A DNA stretch of 64,000 bases, from assembly GCF_964340395.1 (NCBI RefSeq), contig NC_135554.1, positions 25,073,092 through 25,137,091 of the forward strand, read 5' to 3'. Source of the DNA: Glandiceps talaboti. Taxonomy: Eukaryota > Hemichordata > Enteropneusta > Spengelidae. Position numbers and translations under genes: made by a program. Under the pieces are notes generated by a model that had not been told where the DNA came from, did not search any database, and saw only the letters and a list, made by a program, of their open reading frames with translations. Below are positions 22,110 through 38,885 of the stretch, in pieces (position 1 is the stretch's first letter; each line of letters begins with the position of its first letter).

Positions 22110-22440
22110 ACTGTGGTGTACGTACTCGGGGTACATTTGTATTTGCATTAAGTGCTTGAAGTGGTTTCTACGCCCTTACTTTGACGAGCATAGCGAGTGA
22201 GAGTGTAACAGAAAATACTACAAGCCCGGGTGCAAATGCCCCTGAGTACCCACACTGGAATTCAGTGGTATGGGGTTTTGTTAATTATTATGTTCACCTA
22301 AACGACAAATTGCCATAAAACTCATACAGCGCTAAATTACGCGATTTCGTGTGTAACGAAAAATTACTTCCTCATTTGCATATCATTTGCATGCAGGTAT
22401 GCATATTGTTTTCGGTATTGCACTGTGAAAATACGAACGT
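22110..22440 (+). repeat. Dispersed repeat, copy 2
   Basis: Blocks GAGCATAGCGAGTGAGAGTG, a TAACAGAAAATACTACAAGC-like stretch and CCCACACTG match 45940-46025 in the same order. The left part can fold back: GGTGTACGTACTCGGGG is opposed by CCCCTGAGTACCCACAC. Confidence 0.6.
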
Positions 22441-24614
22441 TTGATATGACAATGTGTGCATTGAGGGAATAATGTGCAATCACTGTTTTTTGTAATTGAC
22501 ATCGTGGAGTTTTCATCTTTTAAACACCAAGTGAATGCGAAGCTGTTTATAAAAAAATTCAATTTGTGTCATATCAAATGAAAGTAAGCGTATCGTCATG
22601 AGTGAAATTACAGTATTAACCACTATACAATACATTTTGTACGTGTTGGTCAAACGTGTTGAACAGTGTTTCTCTTTGTTGGAAAATGTATGAAGAGTTC
22701 GTGTCATTTAAATCAAGATTTGAATGTTGTTTTGTTTTGTTTTGTTTTGGGGAAGCTTTTGTACAGTTAGCATTCTGAATTTTATTTGTAGACATGTACG
22801 TCTGATAGGACAGTGTGTCTGTACATTGAGGGGGTGGGGAAATATATGCTTTGTAAATTGAAGGTGTGGAAATTCATCACTAGCAAGTTAAGTGAGTGCG
22901 ATTTCAACCAAAAAGATTGAACGTTATTATTAGTTTTTCCACTTTAATAATAAGGACTGATTTAATTATGATGTAATGATGTAGAGTGCATTTTTCGCTA
23001 TTCAAGGGTAGTAACGGGATTAGTAAGATAGATAAAAAGATGAATAAAATAGAATGACCATGTTAAGTCCACAATACATCACTAAACTGAACTTTTAAGC
23101 ACTTTCACTTGATGCTCTTTAAACTGTTGGCGTTGACGTAAAATACAGTGTCCCTTTTTGAAAAATGAACACCTTCCTTCAAAAATGTGTAAATAATACA
23201 TGTAAAAGATGTTCCATACAACTTTTAGCTCTTTGACAACTAAATACATCAATGAACGAGCGTGATGGAAAGTCCATGGGCTTTAACGTTGTCAACTTGA
23301 CATCACCAATATTTGCACATACCTAACCATACAGCTTCGGACAACCCTCCTAAACGTAACTTCATTTTCTTCACTCCTCTTCCTCGTTGTTGTGGTCTCA
23401 ACCTAAATTACATTACTTTACTTTTAAACTTGCTATATATTATTGGTGATAAGAGAATGCTCTTCTCTCAACTTTCCCATGATAATTGTAGAATGTGAAC
23501 CTCATTTTATTTTCTTCGTAATTTTTAAATTGTCATTTTTCATCGTAAGTTTAGAAATTGTAATTTCTTCTTATTAGTTTAATTTAACACATTGCTTTCT
23601 GTAAATTGTACTGGATGACCCCCCCCCCCCCTCCTTGCCCACCCTTTTCTATTGGAGAGTCAATGGCCAGGCGCCTTCTCAACACTGATTCGCAGAACAC
23701 ACAAAAAGCGACATGGCCATCGCAACTGGGGACCACAGCAACTTACAAGACCGATCACAATGTGTGCCAGGCTAACACCAATGTTCTAGTAGTAGAAGAC
23801 GGATCGAAAAGTCGAATTGTTTCACTGTTCCAACGTAACTATATTCCAAGTGATATGACCCCTCCACCTTGTCAGATACTCACCTATTCCTCATCGTAAG
23901 CAAAGTGTAAAAATACGAGACATTTGTCCCTCAACTGTCCAATGTACCCAGTTTTTCTTCTTTGGAACATGGAGGTATAAGAGGAGACAGCGTTTACGTT
24001 AGATACTAAACTAACAATATCTGGTTAACTGTATGAATGCAATTCCCTCCAGATGTCGATTCAACTCTGTTTTCCCCAATGCTTGTTTATGTTTACGTGC
24101 TGAATTATTATCCTTCTTGCAATTGGACTGTCTATTTACCTTTCCATCACGGAAAACAGTTAAAACCGCACCTATAATATGAAATGTCAGTTGAAAGATG
24201 CGTTCACATTTCGTATCTTCTCTACCCCCAAACCACGCTCACTCCTATTGTTTGGATGCAGTATAAATCATATAAACTGAACTCATTAGCTGGAGTTGAC
24301 ATTGTAAAAAATCTACTAGTATAGTCTCATTGGTATTTTTCTTTTGAACGAAATGGTTGGTACACTCGGAAAGTATAGTATTGCAGGACTGTCCTTGGAT
24401 GTTGGCGTGCCATTTGAAAAAAAAAAACTATTGGTAACTTCTCTAGTTAAATAAGATGTAACACGATGTCTTCGTTCCTTATATCTTAAATCTGATACAT
24501 TAATTGAAAAAATATAATATTGTTACGTTTCATTGCAAAGACACCGCACTTGTTAATTAGTGGTCAATATTATCTGCAGCTTGAATTGTGTAATAAGGCT
24601 GAAACTTGGTTTAA

Positions 24615-24890
24615 AAAAAAAATATGGAATATATACTCTGGTTATTCTACGTCACGACAACTCGAGTCTATGTCACTGGTTCTGCTGGGTTCGAAATATG
24701 AGTCAAAACATTCGAAATTGCCATTAATTTTCCCGATTTTTCTTTGATATACCTGTTACTGGTATAATTATGTTATTCTCGAAATAATTTTTTTTCATTC
24801 AGCCAGAAAATACTCGTGACCTAACGACTTGTACGTAATGACAGAGACCCCTTTCCTTGGCTGAACGAAAACAAAATATTGTTGAATATT
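24615..24890 (+). repeat. Foldback-type dispersed repeat, copy 2
   Basis: Same block order as 15265-15540, ending in CATTCAGCCAGAAAATACTC, a central spacer, then CTTGGCTGAACG as the inverted partner of the CATTCAGCC block. Confidence 0.7.
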
Positions 24891-26164
24891 CAAACGTCAT
24901 ATTATTACCCATTCAGTGATTGTCACTTACGTTTTCTAGTATTCTTCTTTGGCTTCGTACCGTAAAATGCAAATCCATTAGTTCCCTTATCGTGTTATGT
25001 GTACAATTACAGACGTTAGTTTACCCGACGTATATGATTCAGTACACCTTAGGGTGTGCAATATTGTGAGTAATAAGTCATCGCATTTAACACAGCATTG
25101 TATCTAAACACAGTCTAGCTTTAAAGTGTGTGGTATATCTTCCGATCGGGATAAACATGTATCTATCTTATTTAGTTTGTGTTTTCATTGTCATATTTAA
25201 TTCTAACTAATTTTCTTTTTTGACATTTACTTATTTACCTCTACAGTGAAGTATATAAATAGTTTGCAGGACTATCTCAACCAAATCCCATTTTTGAAGT
25301 AATGGCAAAATTAGTAGTCTTTACAAAAAAAATAGTAAAGTCTTTCATGAACACAAATCATGAAAATCACATGAAAAATGTGAACAAAACAAAACTTACC
25401 TCAGATGCAATATGTTATCATCAACTCAATCCAGAAGGAATTGGCCAATTGCAAGACTGCAGAACAGGTTGGCTAATCGTTATTCGACAATCCCAATCAC
25501 GTGATCACTGTCTACCAATCAGTTGCTGTTATTCACTTAATCTTTAAGCTATTACCTTCCGACCAATGGCATGCAACCATATATACATGCCTTGTCTAAA
25601 ATTACTTTCTAAGTCTAATTTATTTGTCCCAGTAGCGGGGACAATAATCTGCAACTGAGTTGTTTTGCAAATCCCTTTATTAATCACATTGTCTAACAGC
25701 TGGTTTTCTGTGCAGTACCTCTTTCCAACTTGTGGTGACAATATTCCCATACTACAGCCCCACACGTGTTTGTGTGTAATTCGTTAGTTGATTTTCAGTA
25801 TTATTTCAAGTGAAGTAGGGCAATAATACCGTATCACTTCACTGTATTAAAGTTGTTAAACTGTTACGATGTTTACCATGAAGTATGTAAACTTTCTGAT
25901 GCGTAAATTACAGCAATGTTATGTGGGTTTGAATTCGTTTGTTTATTATTTGGAAACGGGTGTGCATATCCCGGGTATGTAGGGGATCACGAAAGCCGAG
26001 TGAAGTCGAGGATGGCAAGCTTTCCTGTCCTGAGAATAAGAGGCGGGCATTTGAACAATATTTTTGACAACTAACTTTCATTAGGTCCTGCAAAATCACA
26101 GATATAGAGCTAAATATCTTGCATAAATCATGAAATCACTAGGGACTTTTTTCTTGGAATTTTT

Positions 26165-26372
26165 CTGATGTGAGTCATAATTGCCATTACTTTCCCCTAC
26201 TTTTCTTTGATATTACTGACACTGGTATAATTATGTTATTCTCCAATATTTTTCTTCATTCAGCCGAAAATACTCTTGACCTAAGGGTTGTCACTACGAG
26301 TCTAGCGACAAAGGCCCCTCTGGTCACTCGTATTTTCCTAGGCTGAATGAAGAAAAATCATGTATTGGTGAT
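26165..26372 (+). repeat. Foldback-type dispersed repeat, copy 3
   Basis: CCAATATTTTTCTTCATTCA at the left is matched in reverse by GGCTGAATGAAGAAAAATCA at the right, which closes a hairpin. The left flank matches copies 1, 2 and 4. Confidence 0.7.
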
Positions 26373-26734
26373 TAACATCTACATGTCACATACAATTTCT
26401 GCTTCAATTATATAACAATATATTTCGATATATAACAAAAGTGAACGTCGTTTGTGGAATCTCAACTTACGATTGCGCCCTCTTGTATGGGTTTATAATT
26501 TACTTTATTTTTAGGTAGACCTGTACAGTCCATAGACTGTTATGTTATTACTTTAACGGTCGTATATAATTGGGCGAGTCACTACTTCTTTTAAAGACGC
26601 ATTTTCGGAGGGGGTGTTCTTAAAGTAGCAGGTTTTTCATTAATTTAAGACCTTCAACAAAGATTATGAAAAGCTGAAAGGTTTGTCGGTATAAACGATC
26701 ACCACAACATGTATGGAATTGCTCTAACATTTCC

Positions 26735-26736
<2 letters not shown>

Positions 26737-26789
<53 letters not shown>

Positions 26790-26790
26790 T
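26737..26790. repeat. (CAT)n microsatellite
   Basis: About 18 trinucleotide units. The poly-Ile ORF is a by-product. Confidence 0.95.
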
Positions 26791-27361
26791 CAATATTATT
26801 TATGTCTCTTTGTCATCCTACTACCCTATACTTCGTAATAACATCGCCATCTAGTGAAAGAAAGAAATTTAAAAAACAACACCTTTTTATGCAAGCAAAC
26901 ACACATCTATATCTTTTTTATTGAACCATCCAAGTATTAGAAAATTTACAACTTTGTATTATAGTGTAAATTGACCAGAAGTGGTGGTGAGACATTTGTA
27001 CAACAGTAAATGAAACAACTTTCCTCCCGCTTACGAAGGTCAGATATATTAATTCAACTAAACCTGCAACTTACGACTTTTCATTGAAATGGCGTGCTGT
27101 AGACTTTGGCATAGCATCATGGGTAGGTAATGAAAAATACAAATCATTTGCATAATTTGATTTAATATTGTTTAAGCTAGGCTTCGAGTGGTGTTTACTT
27201 ACCCATTATGCCTCGCCCTAGAGTAAAAAAGTAGTTTTTCGTGGCAAACATGTAACTAAAATAGAGTGCCTCATGTTAATAATGTTTATGTTCCACATTT
27301 CAAGTATTCGAAAATACGACACAATATAAATATTTAATGGAAAAGTTACTGGATGATTGTC

Positions 27362-27715
27362 CAATATTTAGATATTATTCCCCAATATTTTTCTTTGTTC
27401 AGCCAAGGAAATTACGAGTGTCCTAAGGGGCCTAGCGACTCGTAGAGATATATTGACGCAGATCGACCACATTATATATTCCATGTTTTTTTGTTCAACT
27501 TGGCTTGTGCATGGTATAATGAATGTCACGACACCGTGTTCGAAATATGAGACAAAATGCTCAAAATGACTATTACTTTCCCGATTTTTCTTTGATATTA
27601 CTGGCACTGGTAATTATGTTATTCTCTGATATTGTTCTTCATTTAGCCGTAAAATACTCTTGGTCTAAGGCTTATCGTTAGACTCGTAGTGACAAAGCCC
27701 CCTTAAGCCACTCGT
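27362..27715. repeat. Foldback-type dispersed repeat, copy 4, compound
   Basis: The left part (to about 27530) is the reverse complement of the 15265-type left end, with CAACTTGGCTTGTGCATGGT and ATTATATATTCCAT. The right part repeats the element forward through CTTCATTTAGCCG. Either this is a longer element with both arms, or two copies in inverse orientation. Confidence 0.6.
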
Positions 27716-28157
27716 CTTTTCACGTACATCAAATTCGATTCAAATTTATGCTAATGCTTTGCATGTATACATTATGTGTGTGGCGAGGACACGCTTAATA
27801 CCAGCGTAACTAAAGAAGCTTTAGTCCTTCAATTCCACAGGTAGGCTAGATAGTTGTAGATGAACCTCAGTAACGGCTAAGCTTTAATTCGATGGCTTTG
27901 ATGAAATGTAACGTTCAATATTTCGTCCAGCTAATGGACTGATATTAAATCTTACATTCTTTTTTGCATAGAGTAATATGTGGCAGCATGGCCGTCTGGG
28001 TGTAGGCGAGCGACGAATTATTTCAAGCTGTTGCGTTTAACTTTTACTACCTCCGTTCTGTTTAGATTAAAGACCGCATCACTAGTATCAGTGATCTACA
28101 AATAACTACGAAAATCGATTGAAGCCAATATGATGACATACTATGTAATATCATATC

Positions 28158-31100
28158 TCAATCACTCAATAATTCAATCTTTGCTTCGAGTTTAGGTGCA
28201 TCCCAGTCCAAGTATCTCTCTCCTCGTATCTACACATTAGACAGAAACAAAAATATATTTACTACTTCGAAGATCATTCCCAAACAAAATATACATAATA
28301 TATACTTTGTCAGTGTTTTCCGTGTTTATTTGACCGCATGCATTGATAAGCTTACTTTCACGGTTCTTGTATAGACCCTATGTATGTGTATGTGTAGGTT
28401 GTATGGTTGTGGGATTGTTGAAATCTTATCCCGTCTACCTTTTTGAGCTTGGATAATCTAAGATGATAATTAAACACATTATGTTCATTGGTATCTTAAC
28501 TCCTACACGTAGTTTCACAATGCACAAAACATTATAATATGATATCACAGACGTTGCTTTCCCTCTAGCTCTGTAGGTTGTTTGACATTTACGTCCAATT
28601 AAATATCTCCTGAAACTGATCAAATATCAAATATCCAAGTTACCCATTTTGAATTTAAAAATTCGTTTACCTCTGCTTGATTCTTGATGAATATGAAGGT
28701 TGGCTCTTCTGTCACTTCATACTTCTGAACGATATTGTACTGTAGGGAATGGAGAAATTTGTAATATTAGTGTAATAACAATATATAATAATAACTTTGG
28801 AGTAATTTTCAGAAGCTGACATGATTTGCAATAAAAATTGCATTATTTTGGGGTAAACGTCAACTATGTTGAACTAACACGGCGTATTTATAATAATTTG
28901 TCACACTAGTAATTTTGTGAAACTACTGAGATTGATCTATTGACTAACTTTGTAATGAAATGTAGTCTATTTGGCATGAATCTAGTTGTGATGGAGCCTT
29001 ATATTGAAAACGTGGCGTGATCAATTTAGGCACATCCCAATGTAACTGTTTGGTTTCCTGTTTCAATTTCCTTTGCATATACAATCTATGGTAGAGTGCT
29101 CCAAAGAAACTGCACATGGCATACATTATATTAGCAATGTAATGAATCTTATTAAAAAGTAACCATCAAAATAATGAAATATGCAGAATTAGGAAGATGT
29201 AATTAATTAATTAATTAATCAATCTTTTTTATTCATATTTCTGATTCATTATTCTGATGGTTAATTAATTAATTAACTAACTAACTAATTATCTTCTCAC
29301 CTATCTATTACGTAACTATCTTCACAATAATTTAGTTTCACTCACCCATGTACAACAACCTTTACATTTGGCACAGATATTGAAGTTGATCTTCAAGAAC
29401 TTCGCAGACGTATGGTTTCTTGCCATTGCCTGAGTATGGCGGTTTTAAAGAAAATGGCATATATGATATTATTCTATGATCAAGTTTGAAATGTAAATAG
29501 TTTGGTAGAACCTTGGTTAGGTAAAAAAAAATTGTTAGGTAAAAAAAAAATAGTTGGAAATCTTCGAAAATCTGTTCAAATGTTCTCATCATATTTATAG
29601 AGGTCAATAGAGACTTCTCATCGATGTAATTGCCCTTTCTGTACTATACGCAGAAGACAGTGTGTTGTACGCTATATTCCGCCATTTTGTTTTGATCACA
29701 CGAGGCGATGACATCTTCAAATCTCACTATTTCTCGTGCGACTTTGCGATAGTGTTTTCTAATTACCTAAAATGTTTATATTAAAAAATTAGGCTTTGTC
29801 GAGTTACCGGAACAAAAAACATGTTTTAGGGCCTTATCATACACTCAAACTGATGTACATGTAATCAGGAAGTAAAGAATATCGCACTGCTGTATGCTAA
29901 TTTTGAAGGGAGAAGATAATGTAACGAAACAAGAACACTTGTCGTATGTCGTATCTTTGTCAACAAAAACAACGTTTCTGGTATGCACAGTTGTGTAACA
30001 CATGCTTTTCACATTCCACAAGTAAAAAGTAGCGCTGTAGCAGTTATTAGTAATAAATCATCACACATGCCGATCATTGTAAACAGAGTAATTACTTATT
30101 TCAAGTGGCCAGCATATTCTGCATATTAAATTAACATTCCCTTTAATGCCTTGTACATTGAACTAGAGGTGTGGGCCATTTATAGGTGGTGGGAGACACC
30201 TACCGGATACATGTTGTTGTCGAAGTTCGAATTGCGGCCTTTAGTGAAATAAGCAACAATCAACCGATCACTGGTCTTCAGCTGGTAGTCCATGTCATCC
30301 TGTAATGTTGAAAAATGTTACTTTGGCGAAGTTAAGACATTGAGTCATTTTCAACTTTAAATTATGAGTAAATGAGACATTTCCAATGCCCACTTTTAAA
30401 ACCTAAATCTATTGTATACATAATGACGACGTTCCTTCTTTCTAGCATTGAGATGTATATTCATGTTATAACAAATGATATTTCATTGAATTTCTAACTT
30501 TAAGCTGCTGTCCGAAATTACGACTCTCAAATTTTGATTTTTAATCTATAATGACTGTACCTTCCATTTGTAAGTAGTTCAAACAGTCAAGACAACAACA
30601 AATATGTACTACATGTACCGTAAACAAGAGAACTAGTGACAGCACAATAATCAATTCTAGTCTTGAACACATGCATTTAGTAAGCCAACGGGAACAACGC
30701 AATCCTAAACTCCGAGGAGTAGTGTAACTTTGTATAGGTTGTATAAGTTTCCAAACTACAATCATACCGATGCCCATTGCATAACAAAACGAACAAGACA
30801 GAAACAACATACCGATAGTTAGTCTATGATCATCACACCAAGTATTGCTTATTGAAGTAAAGGCTAATTGCTAAGGAAAACTGTGAAAATGATTCTATAT
30901 GCATTTGAAACCTCATTTCGGAGTCTTTACTTTGTAGAATTCACCTATATAGCAATTTCTGGTGATATTCTACAACATGTTCCATGTAAATACAATGGCA
31001 TATTTCCACCTACCTACATGTTAAACAATTAGGTATGGCTAAACCTTGCAATACTTAAAGGCCCTGCTTGGATTAGGATTAGATGTAGACAAACGATTGT

Positions 31101-31710
31101 CTGGCAGAGCAATAGGAATGGGGGGTACAATGCACAAATATAATCCTATGTAATCCTATGGCTCCACAGAGAAGACAACACTAGTCCGAGAAACTGTGAT
31201 CGAAACCCTGGCCTTTAACTATCGTTCTGTATGAAATATCCATGGTAGAACATTGTACAACAGTCAACTATGAATTCTAGTTATATGCATGCCACGAACA
31301 CGAAATTTTCATCACAGTTATGACACTTGTATCGACAACCCAGTCCCTATATAATTTGAAAGCAACGCAAGCCATTCGCACTTATGGACAAAATCGGGAT
31401 CAAAATGCAAATAGACTAAAGTAACCTTAAGATTGTTGTTATACATATTACTTGGTATTATTTATATTCAGTACAAATTGAACGTTAGCAGCTAGCACTA
31501 CTGATATAACCATGAAATTAAAATATATGATTGTCAGTATTTCAATAAAGACAAGGAAGAAACTTGTAAATTTGAGTCATTCGAGCTTCTTAAATTTTCA
31601 AACAAAATGGTCACGTCCACCAGGGCGCATTATCCCCTTTCAATCTTAAACAAAAAGGCACTAGATGTTGGTTTACTTACTGGCAAATTGACGTCTGTGA
31701 CGGTACCCAT
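28158..31710 (-). CDS. Thioredoxin-fold protein lacking WCxxC, with an acquired Cys cluster
   Basis: Coding exons in transcript order: 31710-31681, 30299-30204, 29429-29346, 28739-28671, 28229-28158. All introns are GT-AG and phase 0; the total is 351 nt, or 116 residues. MGTVTDVNLP is followed by DDMDYQLKTSDRLIVAYF, the beta strand that precedes the thioredoxin active site. Where WCGPC belongs the sequence reads KGRNSNFDNN, so the redox pair is missing. EVTEEPTFIFIKN keeps the cis-proline strand, and the C-terminal helix is DWDAPKLEAKIELL. Exon 3 ends CAKCKGCCTW: four cysteines in a loop where the plus-strand paralogue has SGSHNG. The start is fixed by an in-frame upstream stop and a strong context (A at -3, G at +4). 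Thioredoxins reduce disulfides through CxxC, so this copy is probably a binding or regulatory protein, or uses the new cysteines. No signal peptide. Confidence 0.88.
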
Positions 31711-31794
31711 GGTTGTTCCTGTATACTATTTCTTCACAAGTCAAGTTGGTGATACAAGACGTGTTCTGATACTCGGATGGTAGGTTTCCCAACG

Positions 31795-31808
31795 TTTATA
31801 TATTTATA
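31795..31808 (-). promoter_or_regulatory. TATA box of the minus-strand thioredoxin-like gene
   Basis: On the minus strand it reads TATAAATATATAAA, about 85-100 bases upstream of the start codon. This predicts a 5' UTR of roughly 60 bases. Confidence 0.55.
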
Positions 31809-32806
31809 CAGCTGCTGAATCCTCGTTATTTGCTAAAATAACATGACAATCACAATGAATAATAAAAACCCGCTCTTTAAAAAGAAAAAAATATTTATCA
31901 TTATTTCCTCAAACAGATTGTAAAACTTATGTATTTGACTCTCGAAACCAAACCGGTGATTGTATATAAAATATTATTAACGATTGAGACAAACCTAGTT
32001 TTGTTTCAGGCCGAACCATGCCAGTAAACGCTCTCTTAGTCAGAGCCTAATGTTTAGTGACCTAGCACCATCGTCACGTTTCCACAAAAGGGAAACGATT
32101 TTCTGTCGTCACAAAGAGACCGCAAAGGGACATTTTTTATCATTGTCACAAAGTTTTAGTACGATGCCTGTTTATACTTATGAATTTAGTTTGAACGTTA
32201 CGTCATTACAAAACATAATCTTACCCCGCTTTGTCTATAAAACAATAATACTTTTAACATGCAGCCGTTGAACTAAAAAAAATTATCATGTTAGACTCTC
32301 GTATATATAATTAACAATCCATCCCATAATTAGCAATACAATTTAATATTTATTACCAAACTGTCTTTAAATAAATCAGGAGACAAATTTTAATTTTAAT
32401 GTATCTTTACCTTTAAGAAACAGCTTTATTCTATATTTCATTTTCCCTTTTCCAGATAGCTATCAAAGTATGACTTTTCCCGAAAAACTCTACGGGCATA
32501 TGTTGAAAAATCCGCCAAGAACGCTGAAAAGCTCTAAACATGTCACGATAAATATAGCAATGTTACTGGGAATAGGGAAAAATGAAGAACTGTTTATTTG
32601 TAATGTTTCTTCGCTAAACAAAATTAAACCGAGATTTCTCTTTATTCTGTGACTTAATTGCAGGATTGGTTTAAACCTAGATATACTACTTTATAGTTTG
32701 CCATTGTGTGTTTTACTATGGATGGTGTATATGTATCCCGAATCGTTCTAATTATCCATAAATATAATAGGTGCGTTGTATTCGGGATGTACTGAGATTT
32801 TAACAC

Positions 32807-32935
32807 ATGTAAACACACACATACATACAAATACAAATACACAATACACACACACACATGCACACACACACACACACACACACATACACTGACATTTCAA
32901 TACATGCAAACACACACACACACACACACACAGAG
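32807..32935. repeat. (CA)n microsatellite
   Basis: CA repeats with ATACAAATACAAATACACAA interruptions in the divergent intergenic region. Confidence 0.9.
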
Positions 32936-33583
32936 TAATATCTCCCCCCCCCTCACACACACGCGCCCACAGGTGGATATCCCCAGCAGTCAACGTTGTG
33001 TTGGTTGTCTTAGGATTCGCATAAAACTCGCCGACTTCGACGCCTTTCTGTCAGCTGAGTGCCTCTTCCTGTAATTTGCTGTTAAAGATTTAGCCTGACA
33101 AACGATAATGTAAGTACGAACACTTTGAGCTTTATCACTAGGCAGATTCTTGTAAGCATTGCCATTCAGAAAAGACGAGAGATTGGAGAAGTGAAAACAG
33201 TTAGTAGGATAATAAAAAATGAAAATCCAACACTTATGAAGACTATTTTATAATAGATTTTATTCCTTAGTTTTGTTTCTGTGTATATTAATAGGCACAA
33301 TGAATTATAAATGAACACCATTGGCGTTACAAGTAAGGAAAGAATTAACACATCAAATAGTAAAAATATGATCAGGCTAATGATAATTAATACAGTCTTA
33401 TTATTTGAGTACTGATTTAATGATATCTTTTAATCGTTGCCCAGGTAACGATCTACAAATAAAAAACAAATACTTTCTCATTAATTTTGATTCTCCCATT
33501 AACAAGGAACATTAATGACTTTTTGAAAAAGTTAAATTATCGGTGATATATATCGCCACCCTACCAATACCACGACATCAAGG

Positions 33584-33590
33584 TATATAA
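33584..33590 (+). promoter_or_regulatory. TATA box of the plus-strand thioredoxin-like gene
   Basis: TATATAA, 52 bases before the first in-frame ATG (33636) and 94 before the second (33678). A start near 33614 would leave a 5' UTR of about 20 bases for the first ATG. Confidence 0.6.
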
Positions 33591-33635
33591 ACACGTGCAG
33601 TCCCGAGCGACTGTTCATTTTCAGGCATTGCTGAT

Positions 33636-37415
<3,780 letters not shown>

Positions 37416-38048
37416 AGTTCATCGAAATTCATCGCAAAGCACAAGACGACAGCCATTACGTTAGACCGTTCTACGATAGTTTTAGATCGCAGCTCTCTCT
37501 AAAATAGATATGTTCATGATATTTATACTAGCATTTATAATAGCACCCCCGGGGAATAGGGACTGTAAAGAAACTTAAAAGATTGGAAAGTGCAGCCTTA
37601 TTACACAAGTTAATCTCATCAAACAATGGAAATCAGTAGAGACACAAGGTATAGCAAGCTGTACTAGCTGCAACTGGGATGTTTTTTGACAATGTTTTGT
37701 TAGGTACAATAATTTACTCGTAATATCGTACACTATAAACTGTATTGCATCACACGTTTTGTTGTAGCTGTATACACAATGTTAATCAAATCACACATGA
37801 TTTAGTGAAAAGGACAGTATAGTAACGCCAACATGAAGTCCTTGTTGAATTTGCGTTTAAAAACTTGTAGAGACATATATGCTTGATTGACAATGCAGAT
37901 TTGAGAAAGGGGAAAGTAAGAATCATTAGTACATACCATAAGTTTCCAATGTTATTTTGAGTCGAAAATGAATGTTTGTAACACTCTCATCACGTGTTGT
38001 CATTTCTGACGTCATGGTTCGAGTATTATGATAAGTTTAGTTAGGTCA

Positions 38049-38054
38049 AATAAA
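38049..38054 (+). terminator. Candidate polyadenylation signal, plus-strand thioredoxin-like gene
   Basis: AATAAA, 634 bases after the stop codon. No closer canonical signal was noticed. Confidence 0.4.
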
Positions 38055-38305
38055 GTACTACATGCTTGATTGCTTACTCATAAATTATGTCGCACAACTC
38101 TTTCTGTTATGTCACTGACCATCACGGCGATAGCTTTCTTGGTATGTATAGGGTAATCCCTAATGATAGTACAGAATATGGCGTGGTGGTAGTAGTGGAG
38201 ATGAATGTGTGTAGGCATTTCCAAATACTTTTACACAATGTTGCTGGCCGCATTTTCGCTACCGTTCTTTTATATTTGAACATATATAAATACATGCATG
38301 GTATA

Positions 38306-38347
38306 CATACATACATACATACATACATACATACATACATACATACA
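38306..38347. repeat. (CATA)n microsatellite
   Basis: About 10 CATA units. Confidence 0.9.
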
Positions 38348-38564
38348 CTATATAATTGATAAGGATAATTCTGGTCATATAGTCACAACTATATTTATTG
38401 TGGTGTTCTGCTGTACGGTAATACCAGAAATATTCACTATATTACATGTTTGCCATAATGAGCATTATGTGTTATCGAAATGATTTAAAATATCTACATC
38501 ACCCAATCCTTGTCGAATAACACTGTTACATAACTGACAACAAAGAGTACATTTACTTTTGGGC

Positions 38565-38885
38565 ACTTCTATGGCTAAAGTTCTTTACACATATACCGCC
38601 GATTTCATGTTAATGTTCACAGCAGCTGGCTTTGTTTGATAAAACCGCGAAGAGACCGAAAAGAAATTGCACATTTTACACTTTTAAGACAGTGATATCA
38701 CAAATTTCATGATACAAGTGTTATAAATGAAAATTAACCTGCAACTAGACGAAGACACACGGACGACAATGATGTGATGTCTGGTTGATGTATGCAAAGT
38801 GGCACATTACGTCATACCATTTAGACAAAATGTCGCAAGAAAATGTACTCATTCAATCTTTCTATCTTAAAGCGTATAAAACATT
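38565..38885. mobile_element. Long-hairpin MITE, copy 2 of 4, right end decayed
   Basis: Left-arm blocks TTTCATGTTAATGTTCACAG and GAAAAGAAATTGCACATTTT, and the inner TTTAGACAAAATGTCGCAAG block, match copy 1. The terminal right arm is missing or unrecognisable. Confidence 0.5.

Larger units (their letters stand above)
18960..28157. other. Gene-poor interval between ABCD3 and the thioredoxin-like pair
   Basis: No multi-exon gene could be assembled here. It holds CAACAAAAATCTTA direct repeats with an inverted partner (19318-19480), a TTAA-MITE fragment near 20601, two CpG-dense patches (21010-21080 and 21480-21570), a 30-bp direct repeat pair, several dispersed repeats, and an isolated C/G-richer ORF at 23606-23899. 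Distal ABCD3 3' UTR may extend into its start. Confidence 0.6.
31711..33635. other. Divergent intergenic region between the thioredoxin-like genes
   Basis: About 1.9 kb separates the two start codons. It has a TATA-like box at each end and a (CA)n tract (32807-32935). No ORF with splice context was seen. Its size would allow shared control elements, but none could be named. Confidence 0.6.
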
